64,000 bases of DNA from Terrirubrum flagellatum. Lineage in GTDB: Bacteria > Pseudomonadota > Alphaproteobacteria > Rhizobiales > Beijerinckiaceae. The notes under the pieces are model-generated. The model was not told the origin of the DNA. It made no database searches and saw nothing but the letters and a program-made list of their open reading frames with translations. The translations under genes and the position numbers were made by a program. The stretch lies in contig NZ_CP091851.1 in NCBI RefSeq assembly GCF_022059845.1, positions 248,001 to 312,000 of the forward strand. The letters are read 5' to 3'. The first letter of the stretch is position 1; the number at the start of each line of letters is the position of its first letter. Of the stretch, positions 44,285-52,682 are shown in pieces.

Positions 44285-45058
44285 ATGCGACGATTGCTGA
44301 TGATTTTGCTTGCCGCGGGCGGTTTCGCGGCGGCTGTGCGCGCGGAGACGCCGCTTGCCCCGGCGGGCGCGCTGCGCGCCGTCTATCTCGCGGGCAATCC
44401 GGCGCAGGCGATCCGTAATGTCTCGACCGGCGAGATCAAGGGCGCGTCGGCCGATCTCGCGCGCGAGATCGCGAAGCGCCACAAGGTCGAGCTTTCATTG
44501 AAGGGGCTGGGAAGCCCGGCCGCAGTGATCGAGGCCGTGAAGAGCGGCGAGGCTGACATTGGCTTCGTCGCGCCGAACAACGAGCGCACCGGTGTCGCTT
44601 TCACTCAGGCTTACATGCTGGTGCAGCAGAGCTTTCTCGTGAAGGAAACCTCTGACATCAAATCCGTCGCCGACATCGACAAGCCCAACCGGGTGATTGG
44701 CGCGAACAATGGCGACTCCGTCGCCGTCTATCTCAAATCATGGTTGAAGCAGGCGACGCTGAAAGAGAACGCCGACTTCACGCTGCAGGAGCCGGTGAAG
44801 CAGCTCAATGACGGGACGCTCGACGCATTCGCCGCCAACCGTCAACGGCTTGGCGCCGCCTTGCGCGGCGCGAAGGGCCTGCGCATGCTGCCCGACAATC
44901 TCTATGGCGTGCCGCAGACGATCGCGATTTCGCTCGACAAGCCGGAGGCGCTGGCTGCGCTCGACAAGATCATCGATGAATTGCGCGCCAGCGGATTCAT
45001 CAAATCGGCGATCGACGCCAGCGGCGTTGATGGAGTGATCGTTGCGCCGGGGAAGTGA
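44285..45058 (+). CDS. Periplasmic amino-acid-type substrate-binding protein (SBP family 3)
   Basis: A 257-residue secreted protein with signal MRRLLMILLAAGGFAAAVRA, then the SBP_bac_3 fold: ASADLAREIAKRHKVEL, VIEAVKSGEADIGFVAPNNER, FTQAYMLVQQSFLV and GVPQTIAISLDKPEAL. It would bind a polar amino acid or similar solute. No permease or ATPase gene is adjacent, so it is an orphan binding protein that may use a distant transporter or serve a sensor. The ATG 44285 follows GGAGACGAGG. Confidence 0.85.
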   Translation: MRRLLMILLAAGGFAAAVRAETPLAPAGALRAVYLAGNPAQAIRNVSTGEIKGASADLAREIAKRHKVELSLKGLGSPAAVIEAVKSGEADIGFVAPNNERTGVAFTQAYMLVQQSFLVKETSDIKSVADIDKPNRVIGANNGDSVAVYLKSWLKQATLKENADFTLQEPVKQLNDGTLDAFAANRQRLGAALRGAKGLRMLPDNLYGVPQTIAISLDKPEALAALDKIIDELRASGFIKSAIDASGVDGVIVAPGK

Positions 45059-45077
45059 AGCGCTTCGCGAGTCTTTC

Positions 45078-45225
45078 GCTGGGCCCCGGACACGGTTCCG
45101 CTTCACTTCGTTTCGCTTCACCGTTCCGGGGACGGAGGGAGCTTCAATAATTTAAGATCAAGCTGTCTTCGTCCCCGGATTCATGAAACGAGCGTTAGCG
45201 AGTGGAATGAAGTCCGGGGCCCAGC
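45078..45225. repeat. Long palindromic intergenic repeat (CCCCGG family), copy B
   Basis: Perfect 13-bp ends GCTGGGCCCCGGA and TCCGGGGCCCAGC enclose inner CCGGGGACGG / CGTCCCCGG segments. It is related to copy A at 38681. It lies between the SBP gene (+) and the mutarotase gene (-) and probably terminates both; no gene inside. Confidence 0.8.
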
Positions 45226-45255
45226 GCAAAAAATCGCGCGGTTGCGCGACAAAAT

Positions 45256-45576
45256 TCACGCGAGGTAGAATACGCTCGGCACGATCTCGAATCCCTCATC
45301 AGGCCTGCGGCCGTCGAGTGATTCAAAGAATGGCGCCATCGTCGCCTGCCAGCGCGCATTGACGTCGGTCGCCGCCATCTTCGCGCGCGCGGCGTCGAGA
45401 TCATCGGTCTCGAAATAACCGATGAGCATGCCGTCGTCGCGCAGGAACAGCGAATAATTGCGCCAGCCTGCGGCGCTGAGCGCAGCGAGCATGTCGGGCC
45501 AGACATTCTCGTGCGCCTTGCGATATTCTGCGAGACGCTCCTTCTTGACCTTGAGAAGAAAACAGATGCGCTGCAT
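45256..45576 (-). CDS. rhaM: L-rhamnose mutarotase family protein (RhaM-like)
   Basis: The 106-residue protein (RhaM is about 104) begins MQRICFLLKVKKERLAEYRK, then NVWPDMLAALSAAGWRNYSLF with the family's WPxM and tyrosine motifs, and ends in FEIVPSVFYLA. It interconverts alpha and beta anomers of a deoxy sugar. ATG 45576 is chosen. It follows the phosphoesterase by 17 bp as the last gene of the kdgK operon, in keeping with sugar or sugar-acid use; the exact sugar is unknown. Confidence 0.9.
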   Translation of the reverse strand: MQRICFLLKVKKERLAEYRKAHENVWPDMLAALSAAGWRNYSLFLRDDGMLIGYFETDDLDAARAKMAATDVNARWQATMAPFFESLDGRRPDEGFEIVPSVFYLA

Positions 45577-45593
45577 GTTGCGCTCGCCGCTGT

Positions 45594-47072
45594 TCAATCG
45601 AGCTTCAAGGATTTCGACAGCGAATTCACCGCCTGAACGCGTTTGCCTGGAAGCGGCTCCAGCCTGAAGCGTTCGGTGATCAGTTTGAGCACCGATCCCG
45701 TGTCGTAAGGCGTCGAGTCAACGCCCTTGCGCGCGAAGGGTGAGATCACCAGCGCTGGCACGCGCGAGCCGGGCCCGAGGAAATCGGCCGTATCGCCTGC
45801 GCCTGCTGGCGGCGCCACATGGTCCCAGAAGCCGCCATTCTCGTCATAGGTGATGATCATCACATAGGAGTCCTTGATCGGGCTTGCCGCAAGCTTCGCC
45901 GCGATTTCAGCGACGCGCGCGTCGCCCTTGTCGAGATTGGCGTAGCCGGGATGCTGGTTGAGAGGCCCGCTCGGCTTGTAGAAGACGACAGGCGGCAGCT
46001 TGCCCGCGGCGATGTCGTCGTCGAGGCGCGCCGCATCGCGCAAATGATGCTCTCGCTGCGCGCGCCCCGCCTCGGTGGCGGGATCAAAGCGCTTGAAATA
46101 GCTGAACGCCTGATGATGCCACTGAAAGCGGATGGAGCCTTCGAGGAAATTGCTTTCCTTCTCGCTGCGATCATTTCGTGAGGCGAGGTCGAGCCCTTCG
46201 GAATACCAGGCCCAATCGACGTTCTTGTCGCTCAGCCGGTCGCCGATCGTCGGCTGCGTCTGAGGCGGCAGAAGCGCGCTCTGCTTGCCATTGTTCAGAT
46301 AGACCGACTGAATCGTGTTGATCGCGATGTCGCCGTCGGCGGTCGCAACCACGCGATTGTCCTCGAAGACGCCGGGCCTGCTTCCGGCTAGCGGAGCGCC
46401 GTTGGCGTCGATCTTCGAGCGCTCCTTGTCAGGCGCGCCAGTCCAGACGGGGCCGCAGGCGCAGGCGAGATAGATGTGATTGAGGAAGGAGCCGCCGAGC
46501 GCGCCCATGAAGAAATGATCGAGAAGAGTGTTCTCGCGCGCCAGTTTCCACAGCGCCGAATTCTCCATCGCCTCTTTCGAATAGTAGCCCATGGCGAGGC
46601 CGCCGGCGTCGGAATAGGCGACGAAACGATCGTTGGCGCCGCTATTGATCTGCGCGCGGTTCGTATAGAAGCGGTGGACGAGGTCGCGCGTGTTGGCGCT
46701 GGTGCCGACGCTTGGGAATGTCTTGTCGATCGCAAAGGGCGCGTTCGGCAGTTTCGGCCAGGGAAGGCTGCGGATCGCGCTGGAGTTGTCGGAGACGTCA
46801 AACGCGCCGGCGCCGATCGGCGGCGGCAGCTCTTCGTAAAGCTTGCCGCTCAGATCCCGCTGCTGATGCTTCCCCGCCTTGATCGCATTCTCGACGCCGT
46901 CGGCGCTGGGAAAGGCGCCGAACATATTATCGAAGGAGCGATTCTCCAGGAACACCACGACGATGTGGCTGATCCGGTCGAGCCCTGAAGGTTGCTGCGC
47001 CCTCGCTGGAAGGGCGAGCGAAGCGAGCGCGAGAGCCGTGACGACAATATGTTTTGCGCGGCGCAGATTCAT
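45594..47072 (-). CDS. Secreted phosphoesterase (phospholipase C / acid phosphatase AcpA family)
   Basis: A 492-residue exported protein with signal KHIVVTALALASLALPARAQ. The PF04185 phosphoesterase core begins with ISHIVVVFLENRSFDNMFG (metal-binding Glu, Asn), followed by DHFFMGALGGSFLNHIYL and ITYDENGGFWDHVAPP (Asp, Glu and His metal ligands) and VPALVISPFARKG. It cleaves phosphomonoesters or phospholipids in the periplasm or outside. It lies within the kdgK-to-rhaM series with a 118-bp gap on the upstream side, so it may have its own promoter. Confidence 0.9.
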   Translation of the reverse strand: MNLRRAKHIVVTALALASLALPARAQQPSGLDRISHIVVVFLENRSFDNMFGAFPSADGVENAIKAGKHQQRDLSGKLYEELPPPIGAGAFDVSDNSSAIRSLPWPKLPNAPFAIDKTFPSVGTSANTRDLVHRFYTNRAQINSGANDRFVAYSDAGGLAMGYYSKEAMENSALWKLARENTLLDHFFMGALGGSFLNHIYLACACGPVWTGAPDKERSKIDANGAPLAGSRPGVFEDNRVVATADGDIAINTIQSVYLNNGKQSALLPPQTQPTIGDRLSDKNVDWAWYSEGLDLASRNDRSEKESNFLEGSIRFQWHHQAFSYFKRFDPATEAGRAQREHHLRDAARLDDDIAAGKLPPVVFYKPSGPLNQHPGYANLDKGDARVAEIAAKLAASPIKDSYVMIITYDENGGFWDHVAPPAGAGDTADFLGPGSRVPALVISPFARKGVDSTPYDTGSVLKLITERFRLEPLPGKRVQAVNSLSKSLKLD

Positions 47073-47104
47073 TCAGCCCTCCCTTTTGGAGAAACATCCT
47101 GCGC

Positions 47105-47135
47105 AGCGCCGCGGCCGAAGACAAGCCGCGGCGCT
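47105..47135. terminator. Perfect 11-bp GC hairpin (possible terminator)
   Basis: AGCGCCGCGGC and its complement GCCGCGGCGCT are separated by nine bases and followed by TCTTTT on the plus strand. The T run favours plus-strand RNA although both neighbouring genes run on the minus strand, so its function is unclear. Confidence 0.5.
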
Positions 47136-47155
47136 TCTTTTCGCATCATCTTTGT

Positions 47156-47180
47156 CGCAAAAGTGGCGCCCACTTTTGCG
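47156..47180. repeat. Short hairpin repeat resembling the dispersed palindrome core
   Basis: CGCAAAAGTGG and CCACTTTTGCG flank CGC. It resembles the GCGAAAAAGTGGG / TTTTTCGC core of the 114-bp repeats and may be a shortened relative. It sits between the SDR and phosphoesterase genes. Confidence 0.65.
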
Positions 47181-47190
47181 GAGGATGCGC

Positions 47191-47976
47191 CTATTTCGGC
47201 GCGAGGCGCACCGCACCGTCAAGGCGGATCGCGAAGCCGTTCAGCATGTCGTTCTCGATGATCGACTTCGCGAGATGGGCGTATTCATCGGGGCGGCCGA
47301 GACGCGACGGGAAGGGAATGCTCGCTTCCAGCGACTGGCGGAATTCCGGCGAAATGCCCTGGAACATCGGCGTTTCGAAGAGGCCCGGCATGATCGTGTT
47401 GACGCGAATGCCTGACGCGGCGAGATCGCGCGCCGCCGGCAGGGTCAAACCGACGACGCCGCCTTTCGACGAGGCGTAGGCGACCTGGCCGATCTGGCCA
47501 TCGGTCGCAGCCACCGAAGCGGTGTTGATGATGACGCCGCGTCCGCCATCGGCTGTGATCGGCTCAAGCGCCGACATCGCGACCGCCGATTTCGCCAGCA
47601 TGGTGAAGGTGCCGATGAGGTTGATGCCCACAACCTTGGCATAGAAAGCGATGTCGTGATGAACGAGCGCGCCGGTGTCGCGCTTCTTCGAGACGGTGCG
47701 CATCGCCGGGCCAATGCCGGCGCAATTCACGAGAATGCGCTCGACGCCGTGCGCCTTGCGCGCGATCGCCAGCGCTTCATCGCAGGAGACTTCGCTCGCG
47801 ACGTCGCAGCGCGCATATACGCCGCCCAGTTCCTTCGCGACCGCTTCGCCGCGTTCGGCGTTGAGATCGAGCAGCGCGACCTTCACGCCTTCCTTCGCCA
47901 GCATGCGCGCGGTCGCTTCGCCGAGGCCCGACGCGCCGCCGGTGATGACGGCCGCAATGGAGGAATCAAGCTTCAT
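47191..47976 (-). CDS. SDR-family dehydrogenase (3-hydroxyacyl-CoA dehydrogenase type II-like)
   Basis: The 261-residue protein starts at ATG 47976 with GGAG. Landmarks: TGGASGLGEATARML (NAD site, about 12-26), NCAGIG, S..., YASSKGG (catalytic Tyr-Lys, about 168-172) and the HSD10-like tail GLFETPMFQGISPEF, IPFPSRLGRPDEYAHL and MLNGFAIRLDGAVR. This tail is typical of short-chain 3-hydroxyacyl-CoA dehydrogenases. It is linked to the KDPG-aldolase gene by a 41-bp gap, so a sugar-acid role is possible by context but the sequence favours acyl-CoA. Confidence 0.87.
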   Translation of the reverse strand: MKLDSSIAAVITGGASGLGEATARMLAKEGVKVALLDLNAERGEAVAKELGGVYARCDVASEVSCDEALAIARKAHGVERILVNCAGIGPAMRTVSKKRDTGALVHHDIAFYAKVVGINLIGTFTMLAKSAVAMSALEPITADGGRGVIINTASVAATDGQIGQVAYASSKGGVVGLTLPAARDLAASGIRVNTIMPGLFETPMFQGISPEFRQSLEASIPFPSRLGRPDEYAHLAKSIIENDMLNGFAIRLDGAVRLAPK

Positions 47977-48017
47977 GGAATTCTCCGAGGATTGAAGAGA
48001 GAAACCGGATTTTGAAT

Positions 48018-48650
48018 TCAGGCTGGCGCGCAGGCCTTGGCGAGGGTCGTGATCCCGGCCCAGTCGGCGGCTTTCATAGCTGCAGCAGGCGTCATCCAGG
48101 CGCCGCCGACGCAAACGACGTTCGGAAGCGTGAGATACATCTGCGCCTTGTGGGCATCGAGTCCGCCGGTCGGGCAGAACTTGATGTCGGGCAGCGGCGC
48201 CGCAAGCGATTTCAGCAGATTGATTCCGCCGACGGCCTCCGCGGGGAAGAGTTTGAGAAAGGTGAGGCCTTTCTCCGCGAGCTTCATCGCTTCGGAAGGG
48301 GTCGCGACGCCGGGGAGATAGGGCACGCCCCAATCCTTCGACGCCTCAACCAGCGCGTCGGTCGACCCCGGCGAGACGATGAATTTCGCGCCTGCGGCGA
48401 CCGCGCTCTGCCCCTGCGTCGGCGTCAGCACCGTGCCGGCGCCGACATGGGCCTCCGGGCATTCGGCGGCGATGATGCGGATCGCGTCGAGCGCGGCCTC
48501 GGTGCGCAAGGTGACCTCGACGATGGGCAGGCCGCCGGCGAGCAGCGCGCGGGTGAGAGGCACCGCGTCCGCGACGCGATCGATGGTGACCACGGGGATC
48601 ACGCCGGTCCGGCGGGCGAGGGCGGCGAATGCGGCGGATGAGTTCGGCAT
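48018..48650 (-). CDS. eda: KDPG/KHG aldolase
   Basis: A 210-residue class-I aldolase that cleaves 2-keto-3-deoxy-6-phosphogluconate to pyruvate and glyceraldehyde 3-phosphate. It has VTIDRV, the Glu in IVEVTLRT (about 45), GAGTVLTPTQ, and the Schiff-base Lys in LKLFPAEAVGG (about 133), then CPTGGLDAHK. It starts 17 bp after the kinase gene and would receive its product. Confidence 0.94.
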   Translation of the reverse strand: MPNSSAAFAALARRTGVIPVVTIDRVADAVPLTRALLAGGLPIVEVTLRTEAALDAIRIIAAECPEAHVGAGTVLTPTQGQSAVAAGAKFIVSPGSTDALVEASKDWGVPYLPGVATPSEAMKLAEKGLTFLKLFPAEAVGGINLLKSLAAPLPDIKFCPTGGLDAHKAQMYLTLPNVVCVGGAWMTPAAAMKAADWAGITTLAKACAPA

Positions 48651-48667
48651 GGGACTTGTCCGTGCTG

Positions 48668-49609
48668 TTATTTGGCGGAAGCCGGCTGGGGCTTCAGGCC
48701 GCTGGTCGCCTCGGCGGGAACGATGGCGCCGCGATGCTGAATGACGACGCCGGCAAGACGATGGCCGGCGAGCGCGGCTTCATCAGGCGCAACATCGCGC
48801 AGCCGCGCGGCGAGATAGGCGGCGTTGAAGGAGTCGCCCGCGGCGGTGGTGTCGATCGCGGCGACGCGCCCGGGCACCTCGACATGCTTCGTCGCGCCGC
48901 CATTGTGCGCGTAGGCGCCGTCAGGCCCGTTCTTCACCGCGATCTCGCTCACGCCGAGCCCGGCGATGCGCGCGATCGCGTCTTCCGGCGTCTTGTCGCC
49001 CCACAGCATCTGCTCGTCGTCGAAAGTCGGCAGCGCAATGTCGCAGAGCGACAGAAAGCGCTTGAAGATCGTCTTGGCGCGATCGCGATCGGGCCAGCCG
49101 CGCGGGCGGAAATTGCCGTCGAACGCAATGCGCGCGCCTGAGTTCTTCGCGTCGCGCAGCGCGCTTTCGAGCTTGTCGAGCCCGGCGTCGGAATAGAGCG
49201 AGAGCGTGATGCCGGAGAAATAGACGATCGCGGACTGCTTCATGCGCGCCGCGATCTTCGTCGCGGCGTCCTCATGCTCGAACAGTTCGCGCGCCGGCGA
49301 GCGATCGCGCCAGTAGAAGAATGTGCGTTCGCCCTCAGCGCTTGTCTCGATGAGATAGAGCCCAGGCATGCGGCCCTTGCGGCGGGGAATCAGCGAGACG
49401 TCGACGCCTTCCTCTTCCGCCAGCGCAGCGATGCCGTCGCTGTAGGCGTCGTCGCCGAGCGCGGTGGCGTAGGCGACCGAAGCTCCCATGCGGGAGGCGT
49501 AGACCGCGGTATTGAAGGTGTCGCCGCCATAGGCGAGGCCGAAACGGCCGTCATTGCCGCGGGCCAGCTCCACCATGCATTCGCCAATGGCGATCAGATT
49601 GGTCATCAT
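48668..49609 (-). CDS. kdgK: 2-keto-3-deoxygluconate kinase (PfkB family)
   Basis: The 313-residue PfkB-family kinase shows LAYGGDTFNTAVYASRMG, FYWRDRSPARELF typical of KdgK, and the C-terminal PfkB signature DTTAAGDSFNAAYLAA with the catalytic Asp. It phosphorylates 2-keto-3-deoxygluconate to KDPG, which Eda then splits. Starts at ATG 49609 or 49606. It heads the minus-strand operon and no dehydratase or transporter for the upstream sugar acid is in the window. Confidence 0.92.
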   Translation of the reverse strand: MMTNLIAIGECMVELARGNDGRFGLAYGGDTFNTAVYASRMGASVAYATALGDDAYSDGIAALAEEEGVDVSLIPRRKGRMPGLYLIETSAEGERTFFYWRDRSPARELFEHEDAATKIAARMKQSAIVYFSGITLSLYSDAGLDKLESALRDAKNSGARIAFDGNFRPRGWPDRDRAKTIFKRFLSLCDIALPTFDDEQMLWGDKTPEDAIARIAGLGVSEIAVKNGPDGAYAHNGGATKHVEVPGRVAAIDTTAAGDSFNAAYLAARLRDVAPDEAALAGHRLAGVVIQHRGAIVPAEATSGLKPQPASAK

Positions 49610-49734
49610 CGAGCGGTTCGATAGACGATCTCCGGCCTTCGGGCGAGCGGGTTCACCGGCTTTTCAGCATCCGATCGGACGGCTTTCCGCCGGCTTCCTT
49701 TCTGTTCTAAGACCTCCGCGAGGATGATCGCCCC

Positions 49735-49926
49735 ATGACCCCCGAAAAGCCCAACAAGCCGCCGAAAAGCCTGCTCAAATCGCCCTTGAAGGTCGTGAAT
49801 GTCGGGCTGGAGGGCTTTGCCGACGATCTTGCCCGCCAGAAGACGCCCGTCGTCCGGGTGCAATGGAGCCCGCCGGCTGGCGGCGACCCGGAGCTGGCGC
49901 GGCTGCTCTCCAAGCTCGGCGGCTGA
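49735..49926 (+). CDS. Small protein (63 aa) resembling the detached C-terminal tail of FdrA
   Basis: The first gene of the operon, 3 bp before DUF1116. The core LLKSPLKVVNVGLEGFADDL and PVVRVQWSPPAGGDPELA resembles the tail that follows the CoA-ligase-like domains in longer FdrA proteins, as I recall them. The downstream FdrA here is 492 residues and lacks this tail; 492 + 63 equals the 555 residues recalled for E. coli FdrA. The leading Pro/Lys-rich stretch could be a linker remnant. The identification is inference; the coding call is supported by its tight spacing and conservation-like composition. Confidence 0.7.
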   Translation: MTPEKPNKPPKSLLKSPLKVVNVGLEGFADDLARQKTPVVRVQWSPPAGGDPELARLLSKLGG

Positions 49927-49929
49927 GCG

Positions 49930-51192
49930 ATGAGCGACATCGCCTCGCGGATCGAGGCCGCGAACGCCGAAACGCTGCGCCGCATCCTGGCGGCGGACCC
50001 GGTGCTGGTCGACGTCATTCCCGCCCATGAGGCGCTGCCGCGACTTCGCGAAAAGATGATCCTGCATGCGGGGCCGCCGATCGAGTGGGCGCGTATGTGC
50101 GGGCCGATGCGCGGCGCGATCACCGGCATCGCCGTCTTCGAGGGCTGGGCGAGCGATTTGCGCGACGCCGAGGCGAAGGCCGAGGCCGGCGCCTTCCAGT
50201 TCGAGCCGAACCATCATCATGACTGCGTCGGGCCGATGACCGGGATGACGACGCTGAGCCAGCCGCTGCTCGTGGTCGAGAACCGCGCCTTCCGCGTGCG
50301 CGCCTACTGCGCGATCAATGAAGGCCTCGGCAAGGTGATGCGTTTCGGCGGCAATGACGATGAAGTGCTGACGCGCCTGCGCTGGATTCGCGATGTGCTT
50401 GGACCAGCGCTGGGCGCGGCGCTGCGCGATCTCGGCGGCGTGCCGCTGAAGCCGCTCATCGCGCGCGGCCTCTCCATGGGCGATGAGATGCACCAGCGCA
50501 ACGTCGCATGTTCCAGCCTTCTGTTGCGCACGCTGGCGCCGGCGCTGGCGCGCAAGGTCAGCGACCCCTATGCGCTGTCGGCCGTGCTCGATTTCATCGG
50601 CCGCAACGACCAGTTCTTCCTCAATGTCGCGATGGCGATGGGCAAGTCGATCTCGATGCCTGCCGAAGGCGTGAAGGATTCGAGCATCGTCACCGTGATG
50701 TGCAGGAACGGAACCGATTTCGGCGTGCGCGTCAGCGGGCTCGGCAAGGAATGGTTCACGGCGCCGGTCGAGATGCCGCAGGGACTTTATTTCCCGGGCT
50801 ACACCATTGAGGACGCGAACCCCGACATGGGAGATTCCGCGATTGTTGAAGTCGTTGGTCTCGGCGGCTTCGCCATGGGCGCGGCGCCTGCCGTTGTGGG
50901 CTTCATCGGCGCCGGACCGGCTTCGCGCGCGGCGGATTTCACCCATGCGATGGCGGAAATCGCGATTGGCTCGAATCCGGAATGGACGATCCCGTCGATG
51001 GATTACGCCGGCGTGCCCACGGGCATCGACATCAGGCGCGTCGTCGACACCGGCGTTGTCCCCATGATCAACACCGGCATCGCCCATCGCAAGCCGGGCG
51101 TCGGCCAGGTCGGCGCCGGCACGGTGAAAGCGCCGATTACATGTTTTGAAAAGGCGCTTGTCGCCTTCGCGCGCGAAATGGGCGTGTCATGA
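49930..51192 (+). CDS. ylbE: DUF1116 protein (YlbE/AllG-like), oxamate carbamoyltransferase subunit
   Basis: A 420-residue protein, the length of E. coli YlbE (about 419). Recognisable blocks: ILHAGPPIEWARMCGPMRGA, FEPNHHHDCVGPMTGMTT (His-rich, about 95-115), LSMGDEMHQRN, FIGRNDQFFLNVAMAMGK and MINTGIAHRKPGVGQVGAG. The family was long uncharacterised; E. coli homologues FdrA, YlbE and YlbF have been reported as subunits of oxamate carbamoyltransferase in allantoin use. Its stop overlaps the fdrA start (ATGA), so equal expression of the subunits is expected. The functional transfer is inference from family and operon. Confidence 0.88.
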   Translation: MSDIASRIEAANAETLRRILAADPVLVDVIPAHEALPRLREKMILHAGPPIEWARMCGPMRGAITGIAVFEGWASDLRDAEAKAEAGAFQFEPNHHHDCVGPMTGMTTLSQPLLVVENRAFRVRAYCAINEGLGKVMRFGGNDDEVLTRLRWIRDVLGPALGAALRDLGGVPLKPLIARGLSMGDEMHQRNVACSSLLLRTLAPALARKVSDPYALSAVLDFIGRNDQFFLNVAMAMGKSISMPAEGVKDSSIVTVMCRNGTDFGVRVSGLGKEWFTAPVEMPQGLYFPGYTIEDANPDMGDSAIVEVVGLGGFAMGAAPAVVGFIGAGPASRAADFTHAMAEIAIGSNPEWTIPSMDYAGVPTGIDIRRVVDTGVVPMINTGIAHRKPGVGQVGAGTVKAPITCFEKALVAFAREMGVS

Positions 51193-52667
51193 GCGTCGTC
51201 ATCAATGAAGTGAGGCGCGGCCTCTATCTCGACTCCGTGGCGTTGATGCGCATGTCGCGCGAGATCGCGGCGCTGCCGGAGGTGGAAGAGGCCGGCCTGA
51301 TGATGGGCACGCCGGCGAATAAAGAAATCCTGCGCAACGCCGGCGTTCTCGATGCGACCGGCGAAGCCGCCGCGGCCGGCGACCTCGTGCTTGCGCTGCG
51401 CGCTGCGACAAAGGTGATCGCAGATGATGCGCTTGCTGCGGCGAAGAAGCTGCTCGACCAGCCGAAGCAGCAAACTGAATCCGGTTCTAGCTGGAAGCCG
51501 CGTTCGCTGCGCGCCGCCATGACGCTCGCGCCGGACGCCAGTCTCGCGCTCATCTCCGTGCCCGGAGATTTCGCCGCGGCGGAAGCGCGCAAGGCGCTGT
51601 CGCTCGGGCTCCATGTCATGATGTTCAGCGACAATGTCTCTATTGAAGACGAGATCGAGCTGAAGCGCGAAGCGCGCGCCCGCGGCCTGATCGTGATGGG
51701 TCCCGACTGCGGCACGGCGATCATCAATGGCGCGCCGCTTGCGTTCGCCAATCAAATTCCGCGCGGGCGCATCGGCATCGTCGGCGCATCCGGCACCGGC
51801 ATTCAGGAAGTGTCCTGCCTGATCGCGCGGCTCGGCGGCGGCGTCTCGCACGCGATCGGCGTCGGCGGTCGCGATCTGAAGGCTGAAGTGGGCGGGATCT
51901 CGACGCTGCAGGCGATCGACTGGCTCGATGAAGATCCAGACACGGATCACATCGTGCTGATCTCGAAGCCGCCGGCGCCGTCTGTCGTGAATGCGGTGGC
52001 GACTCGGATTGGCGAGAGCAAAAAAAGCTTCACCGTCTGCTTCATTGGCGCGGCGCACACCTCGCTGCATGGCGACGCCAGACTTGCGACGACGCTGAAA
52101 TCCGCGGCCGAACTCGCCATGGGCAAGAAGCTCCATGCGCACACGGCCCATGTCGGCAAGGGCGCGGCGCGAGGTCGGTTCGTGCGCGGGCTCTATTCCG
52201 GCGGCACGCTCTGCGCCGAGGCGCAGGTGCTGTTCCGCGACGCCGGCGTCGCTGTCGCGTCGAACGCAGCGATTCCCGGCGTGCGCAAGATTGCATCAGG
52301 CGATCACGGTCATCTGCTGATTGATCTCGGCGATGACGAATTTACGCGCGGCCGGCCGCATCCGATGATCGAACCTTCCGTGCGCGATCAGCCGCTGCGC
52401 GAAGCGCTGGCCGATCCCTCCGTCGGCGTGATTCTGATCGATCTCGTGCTTGGCTTCGGCGGCCATGCCGATCCCGCGGGCCATCTCGCATCAATGCTGA
52501 AGGGGCGCATGGGCGAGGGGCCGATCATCATCGGCTCCGTCACCGGGGTCGAGGATGATCCGCAGCCGCTTGCCGCGCAGACGCGCAAGCTGGAAGAGGC
52601 CGGCGTGATCGTTGCGCCTTCCAATGCGGACGCGGCGGCTTTGGCGCTGCGCGCCATCTCGGACTGA
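51189..52667 (+). CDS. fdrA: FdrA-like CoA-ligase-fold protein, oxamate carbamoyltransferase subunit
   Basis: A 492-residue protein with a succinyl-CoA-ligase-type fold: VMGPDCGTAIINGAPLAF and RIGIVGASGTGIQEV (about 175-205) in the first half, GRFVRGLYSGGTLCAEAQ (about 335) in the middle, and LGFGGHADPAG, IIIGSVTGVEDDP and APSNADAAALALRAI at the C-terminus. No classic phosphohistidine loop of the SucD type (GHAGA) was seen. It is shorter than E. coli FdrA by the size of the first gene in the operon. It overlaps DUF1116 and precedes carbamate kinase by 15 bp. Confidence 0.9.
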   Translation: MSVVINEVRRGLYLDSVALMRMSREIAALPEVEEAGLMMGTPANKEILRNAGVLDATGEAAAAGDLVLALRAATKVIADDALAAAKKLLDQPKQQTESGSSWKPRSLRAAMTLAPDASLALISVPGDFAAAEARKALSLGLHVMMFSDNVSIEDEIELKREARARGLIVMGPDCGTAIINGAPLAFANQIPRGRIGIVGASGTGIQEVSCLIARLGGGVSHAIGVGGRDLKAEVGGISTLQAIDWLDEDPDTDHIVLISKPPAPSVVNAVATRIGESKKSFTVCFIGAAHTSLHGDARLATTLKSAAELAMGKKLHAHTAHVGKGAARGRFVRGLYSGGTLCAEAQVLFRDAGVAVASNAAIPGVRKIASGDHGHLLIDLGDDEFTRGRPHPMIEPSVRDQPLREALADPSVGVILIDLVLGFGGHADPAGHLASMLKGRMGEGPIIIGSVTGVEDDPQPLAAQTRKLEEAGVIVAPSNADAAALALRAISD

Positions 52668-52682
52668 CAAAGAGGCGATGCG

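Noticed and set aside
49606-51087. 493-codon open frame on the minus strand opposite the DUF1116 gene
   Set aside because: Antisense shadow of DUF1116; His/Arg-rich with no domain signature. The same holds for 51003-52151 and 52491-53639.
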